Shown piece by piece: positions 33,857 through 42,859 of a stretch of DNA of 64,000 bases. The position numbers and the translations under genes are program-made. The notes under the pieces are model-generated. The model saw only the letters and a list, made by a program, of their open reading frames with translations, was not told the origin of the DNA and made no database searches. The DNA lies in NCBI GenBank assembly GCA_045863055.1, contig BTUW01000012.1, forward strand, positions 51,563 through 115,562, read 5' to 3'. Each line of letters starts with the position of its first letter. The stretch's first letter is position 1. This DNA comes from UTCHB3 sp008363265 (GTDB lineage: Bacteria; Bacteroidota; Ignavibacteria; Ignavibacteriales; Ignavibacteriaceae).

Positions 33857-34279
33857 ATGAAAAGAATCATACCGGCTATATTTCTGATGCTGCTCCTGAC
33901 CGGGTGTTCCCGGGACCTGAAAGCAGTTTACTCAAACGAGAATGGTTCCCCCGTGAAACAGGGCGGTGCAAAACCCTTCACTTTCGAGGTTTACAGTGAA
34001 TTGGAGATCGTAAAGATAAGAACCTACCACTGGAACGATGGTAAAGGTTCGCCTGCTGGTGACATTATACTCGTTGGTGCTGACGGGAAAGAGCGCCGCA
34101 GGTGGAATGCTGAAGCAAAAACCGGCAGAAACGGTGTGGCTTCCGCAATTTGGGAGGCTGAGACGGGGATCATCCTTAAACCCGGCAGGTATTCTGTGAA
34201 AACCAGTGACGACAGAACGTGGTCGTACAACGAAGCTTCACTCGGAGCGGGATTTACTTCAATTTACACTCAAAAGTGA
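33857..34279 (+). CDS. Small lipoprotein, unknown function
   Basis: The 140-residue protein has the signal MKRIIPAIFLMLLLTGC, a clear lipobox (LLTGC), then a mixed beta domain with two strand-rich halves (FTFEVYSELEIVKIRTYHWNDG; GVASAIWEAETGIILKPGRYSVKTSDD). ATG 33857 is chosen because a longer reading from 33710 runs through the upstream terminator. It lies just before a large sensor kinase and could be co-transcribed. No family recognised. Confidence 0.65.
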   Translation: MKRIIPAIFLMLLLTGCSRDLKAVYSNENGSPVKQGGAKPFTFEVYSELEIVKIRTYHWNDGKGSPAGDIILVGADGKERRRWNAEAKTGRNGVASAIWEAETGIILKPGRYSVKTSDDRTWSYNEASLGAGFTSIYTQK

Positions 34280-34288
34280 CAGTTCACC

Positions 34289-37129
34289 ATGGAGCGAGCC
34301 AAACCCTACAGATCAGCAAATATTAATCCGGTGAAAAGATCCGACGGGTTACTTCCGGAAATCGCTTCAACCCACACCGAACCGTATACCAATTATATCC
34401 TGCGGCTGCTGTTTGAAGCATCGCCCGACGGATTTTTTGTCATGATGCTCGATGAACCCGTAATGTGGGACCCCGCTACCGATGATCCCGCATTATTTGA
34501 TCATATTTTTCAGACTCAGAAGATCACCATCTTCAATACACGTTCGGCCGAGCTGAACCCCGCCTTCGACGGTAATCTGATGGGTGTAACACCCGAGAGA
34601 TATTTTTATTACGACGTGGCGAACGGAAGGGCAGCCTGGAAGAAACTGCTGAAAACGGGCTGGCTGAACATGGAAACCTCGGAGTCGATAGCGCCGGGGA
34701 TGAACATCTGGATCGAAACCGAGTTTGTAAACATATATGATCAGGATGGACTCCTTCTCGGATGCTTCGCCACCCAGCGTGATATCACTTTGAAGAACGC
34801 GGAAGTTGACACTCTTACCGCATCTTCCTCAGAACTGAGTGCGGCGATAGCCGCTGTAGGCGACCCTTTCATTATGGTTGACGCCAATGGTGTAATAACC
34901 TACCTGAACTACACCGCCGAGGTTACACTCGACCTTTCCTATGACCGGCTTGTAAACAAGAAGCTGACCGACCTCCTCCAAATCATCGATCCCGATTCAG
35001 GGCTTGACCTTAAACAGATACTCGATCAGGTTAAGAAGACCGGAATCGCCAACCGACTCGGAAACAAGGCGAAACTGAAGTACGGCATCAACGATACGGC
35101 GGTAACGGGAGTGATCTCATCGGTAAAGAATGCGGACGGGTCTCACATCGGGTGGATACTTCTGTTAAGGTATCCCGGGGATGTCCTAAAAGAGATTGTG
35201 GAAGACACTGTCAATCTCGGTCGGATGAAGAAGCTTAACAGGTCGCTCGCCGCGGGATATTGGGAGATCGACCTTCACAAGGGCGCCGTTTGGATCAGTG
35301 ATGAAATATTTGAACTTTACGGAATCAACCGAACGCTCGAGGACGACCCCGAGGAACTGAAATTTCTTCAGAACAAGATCAATGAGATGATCGTACCTGA
35401 GGACCGCCCCAAAGTGGAAAAAGCGGCTACAGATCTTATTCACGATTTCAAAGGATACGTGGTCGACTACCGGCTGTTCGATCCCTCGAAAACCCTTCGT
35501 TACATCCGGTCGATCGTTGAGGTTCATAACGATGAGTCGGGTACCCCGGTTCTTATTTCCGGAGCGGCGATAGATCTGACCTGGTACTACAATCATCTGA
35601 CGACCAGTTCCTTTTTTGAGCAGATCATCGAGGGTGCCCCCCTTGGTATCATGGTAACCGACCCCTCAGGCATCATCCAGTATGCCAACCAGAAGCTTGC
35701 TGAAATTACAGGCTATTCGGTTGCAGAACTGTTGGGGCAGAAACCTTCGCTGCTAAAGTCAGGCGTCCTCCCTCCTGTTTTCTATGAGAACCTGTGGAAA
35801 GTTGTACTTTCAGGTGATATCTGGCAGGGTGACATTATCAACAGGAAAAAGGACGGCACCCATTATTGGGATTCAGGCGCCATTTCCGGGTTGAAAGGGA
35901 AGGATGGCGGCATCGAGAGGCTGGTCGCCTTCAAGCAGGATGTTACGGCCAGGAAAAAACTTGAAAGTGATATCAAGAAGCAAAAGGATAACCTTGACCG
36001 CCTTCATAAAGAGAAGATAGCCCTGCTGGAAGACCTTAACCTTGAGATCAGAAATCCTTTAAACGGAATAAGCGGTTTTCTCGACCTACTGATTTCCGAA
36101 GTAACCGACATGGAACACAGGAAAATTCTCAGGTCGATCAAACATTCAGCGGGAAGGGTGCTTAACAGACTGGATGCCGTATCGGATATCCTGAACATGG
36201 AGAAAGATTCCTGGAGCATAAACCTCAGGAGCATTGAACCCGGGGCGGCGCTTAGAGAGGTACTCGACTATTACCGGGAGATAGCCGAGGATAAAGGGCT
36301 GAGATTCGAATCCTATATTCAGGACGGACTCTCACTCGTCACCGATCCCGGACTGATCGCCAAGGCCACGGGCAACCTGATCAACAACGCGGTCAAGTTC
36401 ACTTCCGATGGAACCGTAAGGGTTGAAGTGGTAAGACCTCCGGCCTCTGATGACGAGATACTCTTCAGGGTTACCGACACGGGACCCGGCATTAAAAAAG
36501 ATGAGATCGACGCGATATTCAGCGATGCTTTGGCTACTCAGAGCGATCTGACACGCACCGTTGAATCAACCGGCTTCGGGCTGAGAGTGACGAAAGAGAT
36601 AATCAAGAGGCTCGGCGGTACGATAAAGATCGAGAGTGTACCGGGTAAACGGACCACTTTTACCATTATACTTTCTCCGGAAACTTCAGTGGAAGTGGCC
36701 GGTGTTGAGGCGGATAGACTGAAATATTTCAAAAAAGCCTCAAGTTCTTCACTCAGGCAGGAACTGTTGATAGTTGAGGACAGTAAAATGAATTCGGAAG
36801 TGATGGCACTATACCTGAAGAAGATATGCGCTGTCGATACCGCCCGGTCGGGTGATCAGGCTGTCAGGCTTGCTGAAGGGAAGAGGTACGCGGCTGTCAT
36901 CCTCGATATTAATCTGGGGGAGGGGCTTTCCGGAGTTGATACCATGAAGAAGATCAGAAAACTCCCCGGGTATGAGGATGTTCCGTTCATAGCAGTTACC
37001 GGTTACGCCCTTAATGCTGACAGGGCACAGATAGTTGAGGAGGGTTTTGATTTCTTTTATACGAAGCCACTTGACATGTCATCCTTCACTTCGTTTATAA
37101 AGGAACTGGTGATCCCCGAAGAGGGGTAA
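34289..37129 (+). CDS. Multi-PAS hybrid kinase-like protein with H-box His replaced by Leu
   Basis: A 946-residue cytoplasmic protein. Several PAS/PAC domains span about residues 30-560 (for example IIEGAPLGIMVTDPSGIIQYAN with GDIWQGDIINRKKDGTHYW). The HisKA-like helix reads LEDLNLEIRNPLNGISGF, where the phospho-His is Leu (about residue 585). The HATPase domain keeps N box GNLINNAVKFT, G1 RVTDTGPGIKK and GFGLRVT. The C-terminal receiver is intact (IVEDSKMN, VILDINLGEG, TGY, YTKPLD). It may bind ATP but should not autophosphorylate on the usual site. It may act as a scaffold or be phosphorylated on the receiver by another kinase. Confidence 0.83.
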   Translation: MERAKPYRSANINPVKRSDGLLPEIASTHTEPYTNYILRLLFEASPDGFFVMMLDEPVMWDPATDDPALFDHIFQTQKITIFNTRSAELNPAFDGNLMGVTPERYFYYDVANGRAAWKKLLKTGWLNMETSESIAPGMNIWIETEFVNIYDQDGLLLGCFATQRDITLKNAEVDTLTASSSELSAAIAAVGDPFIMVDANGVITYLNYTAEVTLDLSYDRLVNKKLTDLLQIIDPDSGLDLKQILDQVKKTGIANRLGNKAKLKYGINDTAVTGVISSVKNADGSHIGWILLLRYPGDVLKEIVEDTVNLGRMKKLNRSLAAGYWEIDLHKGAVWISDEIFELYGINRTLEDDPEELKFLQNKINEMIVPEDRPKVEKAATDLIHDFKGYVVDYRLFDPSKTLRYIRSIVEVHNDESGTPVLISGAAIDLTWYYNHLTTSSFFEQIIEGAPLGIMVTDPSGIIQYANQKLAEITGYSVAELLGQKPSLLKSGVLPPVFYENLWKVVLSGDIWQGDIINRKKDGTHYWDSGAISGLKGKDGGIERLVAFKQDVTARKKLESDIKKQKDNLDRLHKEKIALLEDLNLEIRNPLNGISGFLDLLISEVTDMEHRKILRSIKHSAGRVLNRLDAVSDILNMEKDSWSINLRSIEPGAALREVLDYYREIAEDKGLRFESYIQDGLSLVTDPGLIAKATGNLINNAVKFTSDGTVRVEVVRPPASDDEILFRVTDTGPGIKKDEIDAIFSDALATQSDLTRTVESTGFGLRVTKEIIKRLGGTIKIESVPGKRTTFTIILSPETSVEVAGVEADRLKYFKKASSSSLRQELLIVEDSKMNSEVMALYLKKICAVDTARSGDQAVRLAEGKRYAAVILDINLGEGLSGVDTMKKIRKLPGYEDVPFIAVTGYALNADRAQIVEEGFDFFYTKPLDMSSFTSFIKELVIPEEG

Positions 37130-37218
37130 TTTAAACCAAAGGTATTCAGGCGATGTCAGAACAGAGTTGGAATTTTTAGAAATTGATCATCTGAAGAACA
37201 ATAAAAAGGACATAATAC

Positions 37219-37683
37219 ATGAGAACACTTTTCACACTGCTGGTTGCAGCATTTCTTTTTACAGGCGCGTCTTTCGCGCAGAAAGGTGACGTTTACGGAC
37301 AGGCACCTTCATTAAAGAGCAAAACCAAGGTATCGGCCATTTTTGCATCCCCCAAGAAATATGTAGGCAAAACCGTGATGATCGAAGGAACCGTTGTTGA
37401 CGTTTGTCAGAAAAGAGGTTGCTGGATGGAGGTTGCCGGAGACAAAAAAGGTCAGAAGATCAAGATAAAAGTAGATGATGGCGTTATAGTATTCCCTGTT
37501 GCCAAAAAAGGACATAAAGCAATTGTTCAGGGCGTGGTTGAAGAACTCGTCTACACCAAGGAAGAACTGATCGAGGCCGAGAAGCACAAAGCAGAAGAGC
37601 AGAAAACCAAGTTTGATCCCTCGACCATCAAGTCAGGAAAAACCGTATACAGGATCAAGGGAACCGGTGCCCGCATCTTCTAA
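37219..37683 (+). CDS. DUF4920-like periplasmic protein
   Basis: The 154-residue protein has a signal peptide (MRTLFTLLVAAFLFTGASFAQ). A small OB-like domain follows with the conserved VIEG-type TVMIEGTVVDVCQKRGCWMEV segment (Cys pair about residues 68 and 73), continuing KIKIKVDDGVIVFPV and ending KTVYRIKGTGARIF. This fits the Bacteroidota family DUF4920, whose function is unknown. A strong terminator separates it from the PepSY gene. Confidence 0.75.
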   Translation: MRTLFTLLVAAFLFTGASFAQKGDVYGQAPSLKSKTKVSAIFASPKKYVGKTVMIEGTVVDVCQKRGCWMEVAGDKKGQKIKIKVDDGVIVFPVAKKGHKAIVQGVVEELVYTKEELIEAEKHKAEEQKTKFDPSTIKSGKTVYRIKGTGARIF

Positions 37684-37704
37684 AATTCTGAATTGATCAT
37701 TTTC

Positions 37705-37744
37705 AGGTCTTGCGCCGCTTCATGCCGTGCAAGACCTTTTTTTT
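37705..37744 (+). terminator. Strong rho-independent terminator
   Basis: AGGTCTTGC (37705-37713) pairs perfectly with GCAAGACCT (37729-37737), followed by a run of T. It shows that the 37764 gene does not begin at the upstream in-frame ATG at 37710. Confidence 0.88.
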
Positions 37745-37763
37745 AATTTTTTGCAGTATTGAG

Positions 37764-38333
37764 ATGAGTGAAAGAGAAAAAAAGATAAGGATATTCTTAA
37801 GGAAGTGGCACCGCGATATTGGATTTTTCATATCGGGTCTCACGATAATTTACGCTATTTCCGGTGTGGCCGTGAACCACATTGACGACTGGAATCCGAG
37901 TTACACAATAACAAAGGAGATGCTTAAGGCGGACTCGATCCCGCAGGCTCTCTGGAATGACCCGGCGATCGACAGCATTGTAACCGCGCGCCTGAAAGTT
38001 GAAAAACCCAAAGAAGTGTTCTGGGAGAGTGACGAAAAGGTAAGATTTTTCTATGAAGGTGAGACCATTGACTTCAACCTCGCCACCGGCGAGATGGTGA
38101 TCGAGACAACCAAAGGAAAACCGGTGCTGAAAGAAGTGAACTTCCTTCACCTGAACAAGCCGAAGAAAGTCTGGACATGGGTTGCGGATATATTCGCGGT
38201 TCTGCTGGCATTCCTTGCCATATCAGGAGTGATAATGGTGAAAGGGAAGAACGGTTTTGGAGGGAAAGGGAAGTGGATATTTATCGCCGGACTGCTGATC
38301 CCGGTAATTTTCTGGTTCCTTTACCTTGACTGA
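37764..38333 (+). CDS. PepSY-associated membrane protein
   Basis: A 189-residue protein. Helix 1 is KWHRDIGFFISGLTIIYAISGVAVNHIDDWNP, the family hallmark, with WH and NH pairs. A periplasmic domain of about 100 residues follows, then a second helix pair near the C-terminus (VADIFAVLLAFLAISGVIMVKG and KWIFIAGLLIPVIFWFLYL). PepSY_TM proteins are linked to siderophore/heme reduction or protease inhibition. Its role here is not defined. It converges with the next minus-strand gene without any gap. Confidence 0.75.
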   Translation: MSEREKKIRIFLRKWHRDIGFFISGLTIIYAISGVAVNHIDDWNPSYTITKEMLKADSIPQALWNDPAIDSIVTARLKVEKPKEVFWESDEKVRFFYEGETIDFNLATGEMVIETTKGKPVLKEVNFLHLNKPKKVWTWVADIFAVLLAFLAISGVIMVKGKNGFGGKGKWIFIAGLLIPVIFWFLYLD

Positions 38334-40589
38334 TCACCGGACAACCGCGACTTTTATTTTCGCCACGGTGTTTCCTTCTTTATCGGATGCAACAATAAAA
38401 TAGACGCCGGTGGCCACAGTGTTGCCGGCTTCGTCTTTTCCGTCCCAGTTGGCCACCCTGCCACCCGGAGATGAGAAAAATTTCACCTTGTTTCCGGAGA
38501 CATCAAGAATTGTGATGTCTGAATCTTTGATCAGCCCGTCGATCGTAAGCAGGCCGCCTTTGCCGGGGTAGTAAGGGCTTGGGTAGGCGTAAAGTGCGGA
38601 GTAGTCGACATTGGGTGAAGGTGCCCTGGTGCTGAACGATATCAATCCGCCCGTCTGCCCGATAAATATCTTACCGTTCTTCTGATCGCTCCCCATTACC
38701 GGGATATCATTTGAGAGGAGGGGGCTGTTGGTGGCATCGTAGAAGGCGATCAGTTCAGTTCCGTCGGAAGAGACCAGGAAGAGCCCCGCGTCGGTTCCCA
38801 CCCATTTTCTGTTCACGGGATCAACAACGATCGAGTTGATCTTCTGCTGTCTGAGTGAGAATACGGTGGATATCCTGGGCTTTGCGGTTGAACTGTTCTG
38901 CAGCACATTGCTCAACGAGGTCGCGATCTGAACACCAAGATCGGTCCCGATCCACATGTCACCCCTTTTGTCGATTGCAAGAGCGTTTATTTTCTGTCCG
39001 TTAAGTCCGTTCGATTCCGTCAGGAAGCCCGAAATGTCATCCGCTGTGTTCGATGGGGTGCCTCTCTCGTTGTAGTAATAGAGGTAGTTGCGGAGCGGGC
39101 TTGTGAACCACTTCGTGTCACTCTGATCGATCTCGAGGTTTGAGTAATTTGTCACCCCGGCTCCCCACGGGTTTTCGAATCCGTACCAGGTGCTGTCCCC
39201 GGTTAGAAGGCTCAGCGTTTTACGGTTACCCGCGTCAAAGTTAAGTATCCAAAGATTTCCCCGGGAATCATTCCTGAGAGCGGAGATCACGAGGAAGTTT
39301 GGATCTGCGGCAATGCCTACAAGGGGGGTGTTGGAGGCGGTGTAATAAACCGTGTTTCCGTCAGGCTTTATCCGCAGAAATCCCTTGCCGTAACTACCGA
39401 GATAAACACTTCCGTCGGAAGTTGTGTATGAGTTGTAGTATGAATTTGTCGGCATACCCGGGATTCGTGAGGCCTCAAAGTTGGTCCATTTCGAACCGTC
39501 AAACCTGTAGTAACCCTTGCCCGTAAGATCACGTCCGCTGGCTGAATAGACGTTTCCGTTCCTGTCGACGGTAATTCCTCCAAAAACGTTGGCGGAAGGG
39601 CCGTTCGGAGTGATCACATCGAGCGCGCCGCTTTCAGTAAGTCGCAGCAAACCTTCAGTCGAAGGGAGGTATTTGAATTCTCCCGGACCCGGGATCAGCC
39701 CGGATAGAACAGGGAGGTCTGTTCTTGAAAATGTAATAACACCATTGGTCACTTTATACAAAGTGCTGCGTGTGCCACCCGGAACCGCGTAGTCGACCAG
39801 GTACCAGGTAGAGGTTCCATCCTGGATAGCGTTCTTTACGGTCTTTCCAGACAATTCTGAAATGTATGGAGTAAAGACACCCGACGAGAATTTGAACAAT
39901 CCCCTTGAAGTACCGGCGATCAGTTCGCCGCCCGATTCCGCCAGGAAATAGAAGATAACGGTTGTGAAGCCGGGGACTGAGGTGTAGACATCCCAGGCGT
40001 TGGGATCGTTCAGGTTGGTTGTGCCGGGTTTCTGAACTGCCAGGCCGCTCTGAGTGGAAACATAATAGAGACCCGATCGTCTTATAGAGTTAACTTTTGT
40101 GTTGGCGGGTATTGAGCCGAACTTCACATAAGTATCGTAGAAATCGAGTGTTCTGCTGTTTATCAGTGAGACACCGAAATCGGTGGCGACCACTACTGTA
40201 TCTCCCGAGAGGGAGAGTCCGTTAATTCCCCTGAGGGTCTTGTTGGAGTTGGCGATCGCCATAATACGGTTAAATGAACCGGTGGCCGGGTTGTAAACAT
40301 CGATTATTCCGTTAAGGCTGCCAAACCATATCTTCCTGTAAGGGTCGACCACGATCGCTTTTACGGGTGAACCGTTCAAGCCGTTCGCTTTTGTAAGGGT
40401 GGTGAAAGTTGAATCTGCAATGTTGAACGAATAGACACCTCCCTCTGATCCTGTCCAAATCTTTTCACCGTCGTACAGGGCTGTGGCAAGATTGCTTTTA
40501 CTGGAGAATATCTGCCAGTCAAACGCTTCCTGAGCGGGTGTAACGGCTGCAAGGAGAAGAAAAAGGAATGAGAAAAGGTGTAAACGCAT
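38334..40589 (-). CDS. PorZ-like two-propeller protein with C-terminal sorting-like domain
   Basis: The 751-residue protein has a signal peptide (about 1-19, ending TPAQ). Two-component-regulator-type propeller blades follow, such as IWTGSEGGVYSFN, IWFGSLNGIIDVYNP, GDMWIGTDLGVQIA and RKWVGTDAGLFLVSSD. The C-terminus (SALYAYPSPYYPGKGGLLTI...ILDVSGNKVKFF...GVYFIVASD) is a T9SS-type beta-sandwich. This architecture matches PorZ, a surface component of the T9SS attachment complex in Porphyromonas, so it may be machinery rather than cargo. ribH follows upstream by four bases on the same strand (ends 40593), so the two may be co-transcribed. Confidence 0.75.
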   Translation of the reverse strand: MRLHLFSFLFLLLAAVTPAQEAFDWQIFSSKSNLATALYDGEKIWTGSEGGVYSFNIADSTFTTLTKANGLNGSPVKAIVVDPYRKIWFGSLNGIIDVYNPATGSFNRIMAIANSNKTLRGINGLSLSGDTVVVATDFGVSLINSRTLDFYDTYVKFGSIPANTKVNSIRRSGLYYVSTQSGLAVQKPGTTNLNDPNAWDVYTSVPGFTTVIFYFLAESGGELIAGTSRGLFKFSSGVFTPYISELSGKTVKNAIQDGTSTWYLVDYAVPGGTRSTLYKVTNGVITFSRTDLPVLSGLIPGPGEFKYLPSTEGLLRLTESGALDVITPNGPSANVFGGITVDRNGNVYSASGRDLTGKGYYRFDGSKWTNFEASRIPGMPTNSYYNSYTTSDGSVYLGSYGKGFLRIKPDGNTVYYTASNTPLVGIAADPNFLVISALRNDSRGNLWILNFDAGNRKTLSLLTGDSTWYGFENPWGAGVTNYSNLEIDQSDTKWFTSPLRNYLYYYNERGTPSNTADDISGFLTESNGLNGQKINALAIDKRGDMWIGTDLGVQIATSLSNVLQNSSTAKPRISTVFSLRQQKINSIVVDPVNRKWVGTDAGLFLVSSDGTELIAFYDATNSPLLSNDIPVMGSDQKNGKIFIGQTGGLISFSTRAPSPNVDYSALYAYPSPYYPGKGGLLTIDGLIKDSDITILDVSGNKVKFFSSPGGRVANWDGKDEAGNTVATGVYFIVASDKEGNTVAKIKVAVVR

Positions 40590-40592
40590 CGG

Positions 40593-41060
40593 CTATTTTT
40601 TCAGTTCGTTCATCAGATTTGCTGTTTCAATCGCGGTAAGGGCGGCATCCCAGCCTTTGTTTCCGGCTTTTGTACCTGCGCGCTCCACCGCCTGCTCAAT
40701 GGTATCTGTGGTTACTATCCCGTAAACTACAGGAACACCTGTCGACATCGCGGCAGCGGCAACTCCTTTTGCGGATTCAGCCGCGACATATTCGAAATGG
40801 GGTGTGGCACCTCTGATCACCGCGCCGAGGCAGATCACAGCATCGTACTCTCTCTTTTCGGCGACTGCTTTTGCCACGTACGGGACCTCGAATGCACCGG
40901 GAACACGGACGACTGTGATGTCTTCCTGATCACCGCCGTGACGGACGATGCAATCAACCGCGCCGTCAAGGAGTTTGTTTGTGATAAAATCGTTAAACCG
41001 GCTGACGACTATGGCAAATTTCAGCCCGTCGGCCTGTAGAAAACCGTTGATCTCTTTCAT
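40593..41060 (-). CDS. ribH: 6,7-dimethyl-8-ribityllumazine synthase
   Basis: RibH condenses the ribityl-pyrimidine with dihydroxybutanone phosphate, the step before riboflavin synthase. The 155-residue protein has AIVVSRFNDFITNKLLDGA, VPGAFEVPYVAKA, CLGAVIRGATPHFEYVA and PVVYGIVTTDTIEQAVERAGTKAGNKG, with the catalytic His in TPHFEY. ATG 41060 is preferred over a GTG-like longer start. No FMN riboswitch was seen upstream. Confidence 0.94.
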   Translation of the reverse strand: MKEINGFLQADGLKFAIVVSRFNDFITNKLLDGAVDCIVRHGGDQEDITVVRVPGAFEVPYVAKAVAEKREYDAVICLGAVIRGATPHFEYVAAESAKGVAAAAMSTGVPVVYGIVTTDTIEQAVERAGTKAGNKGWDAALTAIETANLMNELKK

Positions 41061-41131
41061 AATAATCCTCAAAACCAAAAAATAAAGTGAAGAAACATAA
41101 AGATTGACGAACTATAAAAAAATTGAATAAT

Positions 41132-41953
41132 TTACATCCGTACGAGGGCTTCCACCGCGGCGAGTTCCTGTTTTGAGAGGTAATACTGACCGATGTACCC
41201 CCGGTCGGTAGCGTTGTCACCGTGGAAATCTGATCCACCGGTCCAGGGGATTCCAAGCTCCTTTGCGAGATCCATGAATTTTTGCCGCTGGGGGAGTGAG
41301 TGTGAAGGGTGGATGGCCTCGATAGCATCAAAATTTTCAGAAATGATCGTTCTTATAGACGAGTCATCAAGATAGCCCGGGTGCGCGAGAACCGCGATTC
41401 CTCCCGCCTGGTGTATCAGGGCGACGGCATCAGATGGAGTGATGTAATATTTTTTTTCGTAGGAAACGCTGTTGTTCCCGAGAAAATCCTTGAAAGCATG
41501 TGAAAAGTTTCTCGCGACCTTCTTTTTGATGAGCGCCTTGGCGATGTGGGGGCGGCCGAACATGTCACCTTTGCACTCAGCCTCAACATCGGCCATGGTG
41601 ATATCCACACCCGTGCCTCTGAGGTTTTCAACGATCCTGAGGCATCTTTGATAGCGGTCGTTCCGCAGGGTTTCAACGTATTCTGTGATACGGGGATTCC
41701 GGGTGTCGAAGAAATATCCAAGAACATGCACTTCGTATTCGAGATACTGGGCGCTCAGTTCGATCCCGGGAATGATCCTCAGGCCATACTTGCTGTTTCG
41801 CTCCAGTGCTTCATGATATCCGGAAACGGTGTCGTGGTCGGTAATTGCCAGCACATCCAGCTTGTGGAGGATCGCCCTTCTCAGAAGGCTCTCCACCGAC
41901 AGCCACCCGTCGGAATGAGTAGTGTGGGTGTGAAGGTCTGCTTTAAATTCCAT
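41132..41953 (-). CDS. PHP-domain phosphoesterase (RNase AM/YciV-like)
   Basis: The 273-residue protein has PHP metal motifs DLHTHTTHSDG, AITDHDTVSGYHEA, IIPGIELSAQY, GIAVLAHPGY and the C-terminal GSDFHGDN. This set matches the trinuclear-metal PHP phosphatases such as 3',5'-nucleotide bisphosphate phosphatase/RNase AM, which process pAp or 5' ends of RNA. It begins 3 bases after the Crp-like gene on the minus strand, so the two are co-transcribed. Confidence 0.85.
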   Translation of the reverse strand: MEFKADLHTHTTHSDGWLSVESLLRRAILHKLDVLAITDHDTVSGYHEALERNSKYGLRIIPGIELSAQYLEYEVHVLGYFFDTRNPRITEYVETLRNDRYQRCLRIVENLRGTGVDITMADVEAECKGDMFGRPHIAKALIKKKVARNFSHAFKDFLGNNSVSYEKKYYITPSDAVALIHQAGGIAVLAHPGYLDDSSIRTIISENFDAIEAIHPSHSLPQRQKFMDLAKELGIPWTGGSDFHGDNATDRGYIGQYYLSKQELAAVEALVRM

Positions 41954-41956
41954 TTA

Positions 41957-42637
41957 CTAAGAGAAGAACTTCCTGAACTCCTCGTAGTTGGGAATACGGA
42001 GTTTATTGCCGTCGAGTTCGATCAGTCCCTTTTTTACGAAGCTGTGCAGGGTTCGCGAGATGGTTTCTCTTGAAGTGCCGGCCATGTTCGCGAGGTCGTG
42101 CTGAAACGGCAGTTTCTCGATCTCAACCACACCCTGTCTGATCTTGCCCACCTCATCGGCGATCTGGAGGATGACGGTTGCCACTTTTCCTTCGGCGTCT
42201 TTCAGGGAGAGTGATTTTATCTTCATATCAGCGGCACGGAGGCGTTTGGTAAGTTCCTGCAGCAGGCTGATCGACACTTCCGGGTGATCATAGAGGAGAT
42301 CGAGGAAATCAGTACGTTCAATGATGAAAAGTTCTGTGTCTTCAATGGCGGTTACTGTGGCCGAACGGGCGAGGCCGTCGATAAGAGCCATTTCACCGAA
42401 AAAGTCATTCGGATTCAGATAAGTAAGAATAACCTCGCGACCATCGTCGCTCTCCCTGCTGACTTTAACTTTGCCGTTTACGATCACGAAGAGCGCGTGC
42501 CCGGTTTCGTGCTCCATAAGCACGACACTGTCCCTGGCGAACGAACGTTTCTTGCCGAGATTGGATATCTTCAGGAGTGTTTCATCATCAAGATTTTCAA
42601 ACAGGGGTACGTATTTTGGAAAGTCGAGGTCTTCCAT
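41957..42637 (-). CDS. Crp/Fnr-family transcriptional regulator, cAMP-type, no cysteines
   Basis: The 226-residue protein has a cyclic-nucleotide-binding domain (about 1-125) with a phosphate-binding cassette FFGEMALIDGLARSATV. A long dimer helix follows, then a winged HTH (about 165-220) with recognition helix TSRETISRTLHSF. The Arg-Glu...Arg positions are those that E. coli CRP uses to read GTGA half-sites. The protein contains no Cys, so it cannot carry an FNR-type iron-sulfur cluster. A GTGA-N6-TCAC palindrome sits 31 bp upstream of its start, which suggests autoregulation. Confidence 0.88.
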   Translation of the reverse strand: MEDLDFPKYVPLFENLDDETLLKISNLGKKRSFARDSVVLMEHETGHALFVIVNGKVKVSRESDDGREVILTYLNPNDFFGEMALIDGLARSATVTAIEDTELFIIERTDFLDLLYDHPEVSISLLQELTKRLRAADMKIKSLSLKDAEGKVATVILQIADEVGKIRQGVVEIEKLPFQHDLANMAGTSRETISRTLHSFVKKGLIELDGNKLRIPNYEEFRKFFS

Positions 42638-42667
42638 CTAAAATGTTCCTTTTTTTGGGGCAAATTT

Positions 42668-42683
42668 AGTGACTTTTATCACA
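42668..42683. promoter_or_regulatory. CRP-like palindrome AGTGA-N6-TCACA-type site
   Basis: AGTGACTTTTATCACA is a GTGA-N6-TCAC inverted repeat, the core of the CRP site. It lies between the divergent Crp-like gene (start 42637) and gap (start 42860), so it could control either or both. Confidence 0.6.
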
Positions 42684-42859
42684 ATATTAAAGCATAAGTC
42701 CAATAATACGGAAAAATAGTGAAAGATTAATAAAAAAATACCGGGTTTATTTCATTATTCTTTCGTTCAGCAGGAATATAGACGAATTGCATTGAAAAAT
42801 CAGAAAAAGAATAATAAATTTATATGTCTAAATAATTTTTTTATCCAGAGGAGAAAAAA

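Noticed and set aside
41061..41131. FMN riboswitch upstream of ribH
   Set aside because: The leader is only about 70 bases and AT-rich, with none of the conserved RFN stems.
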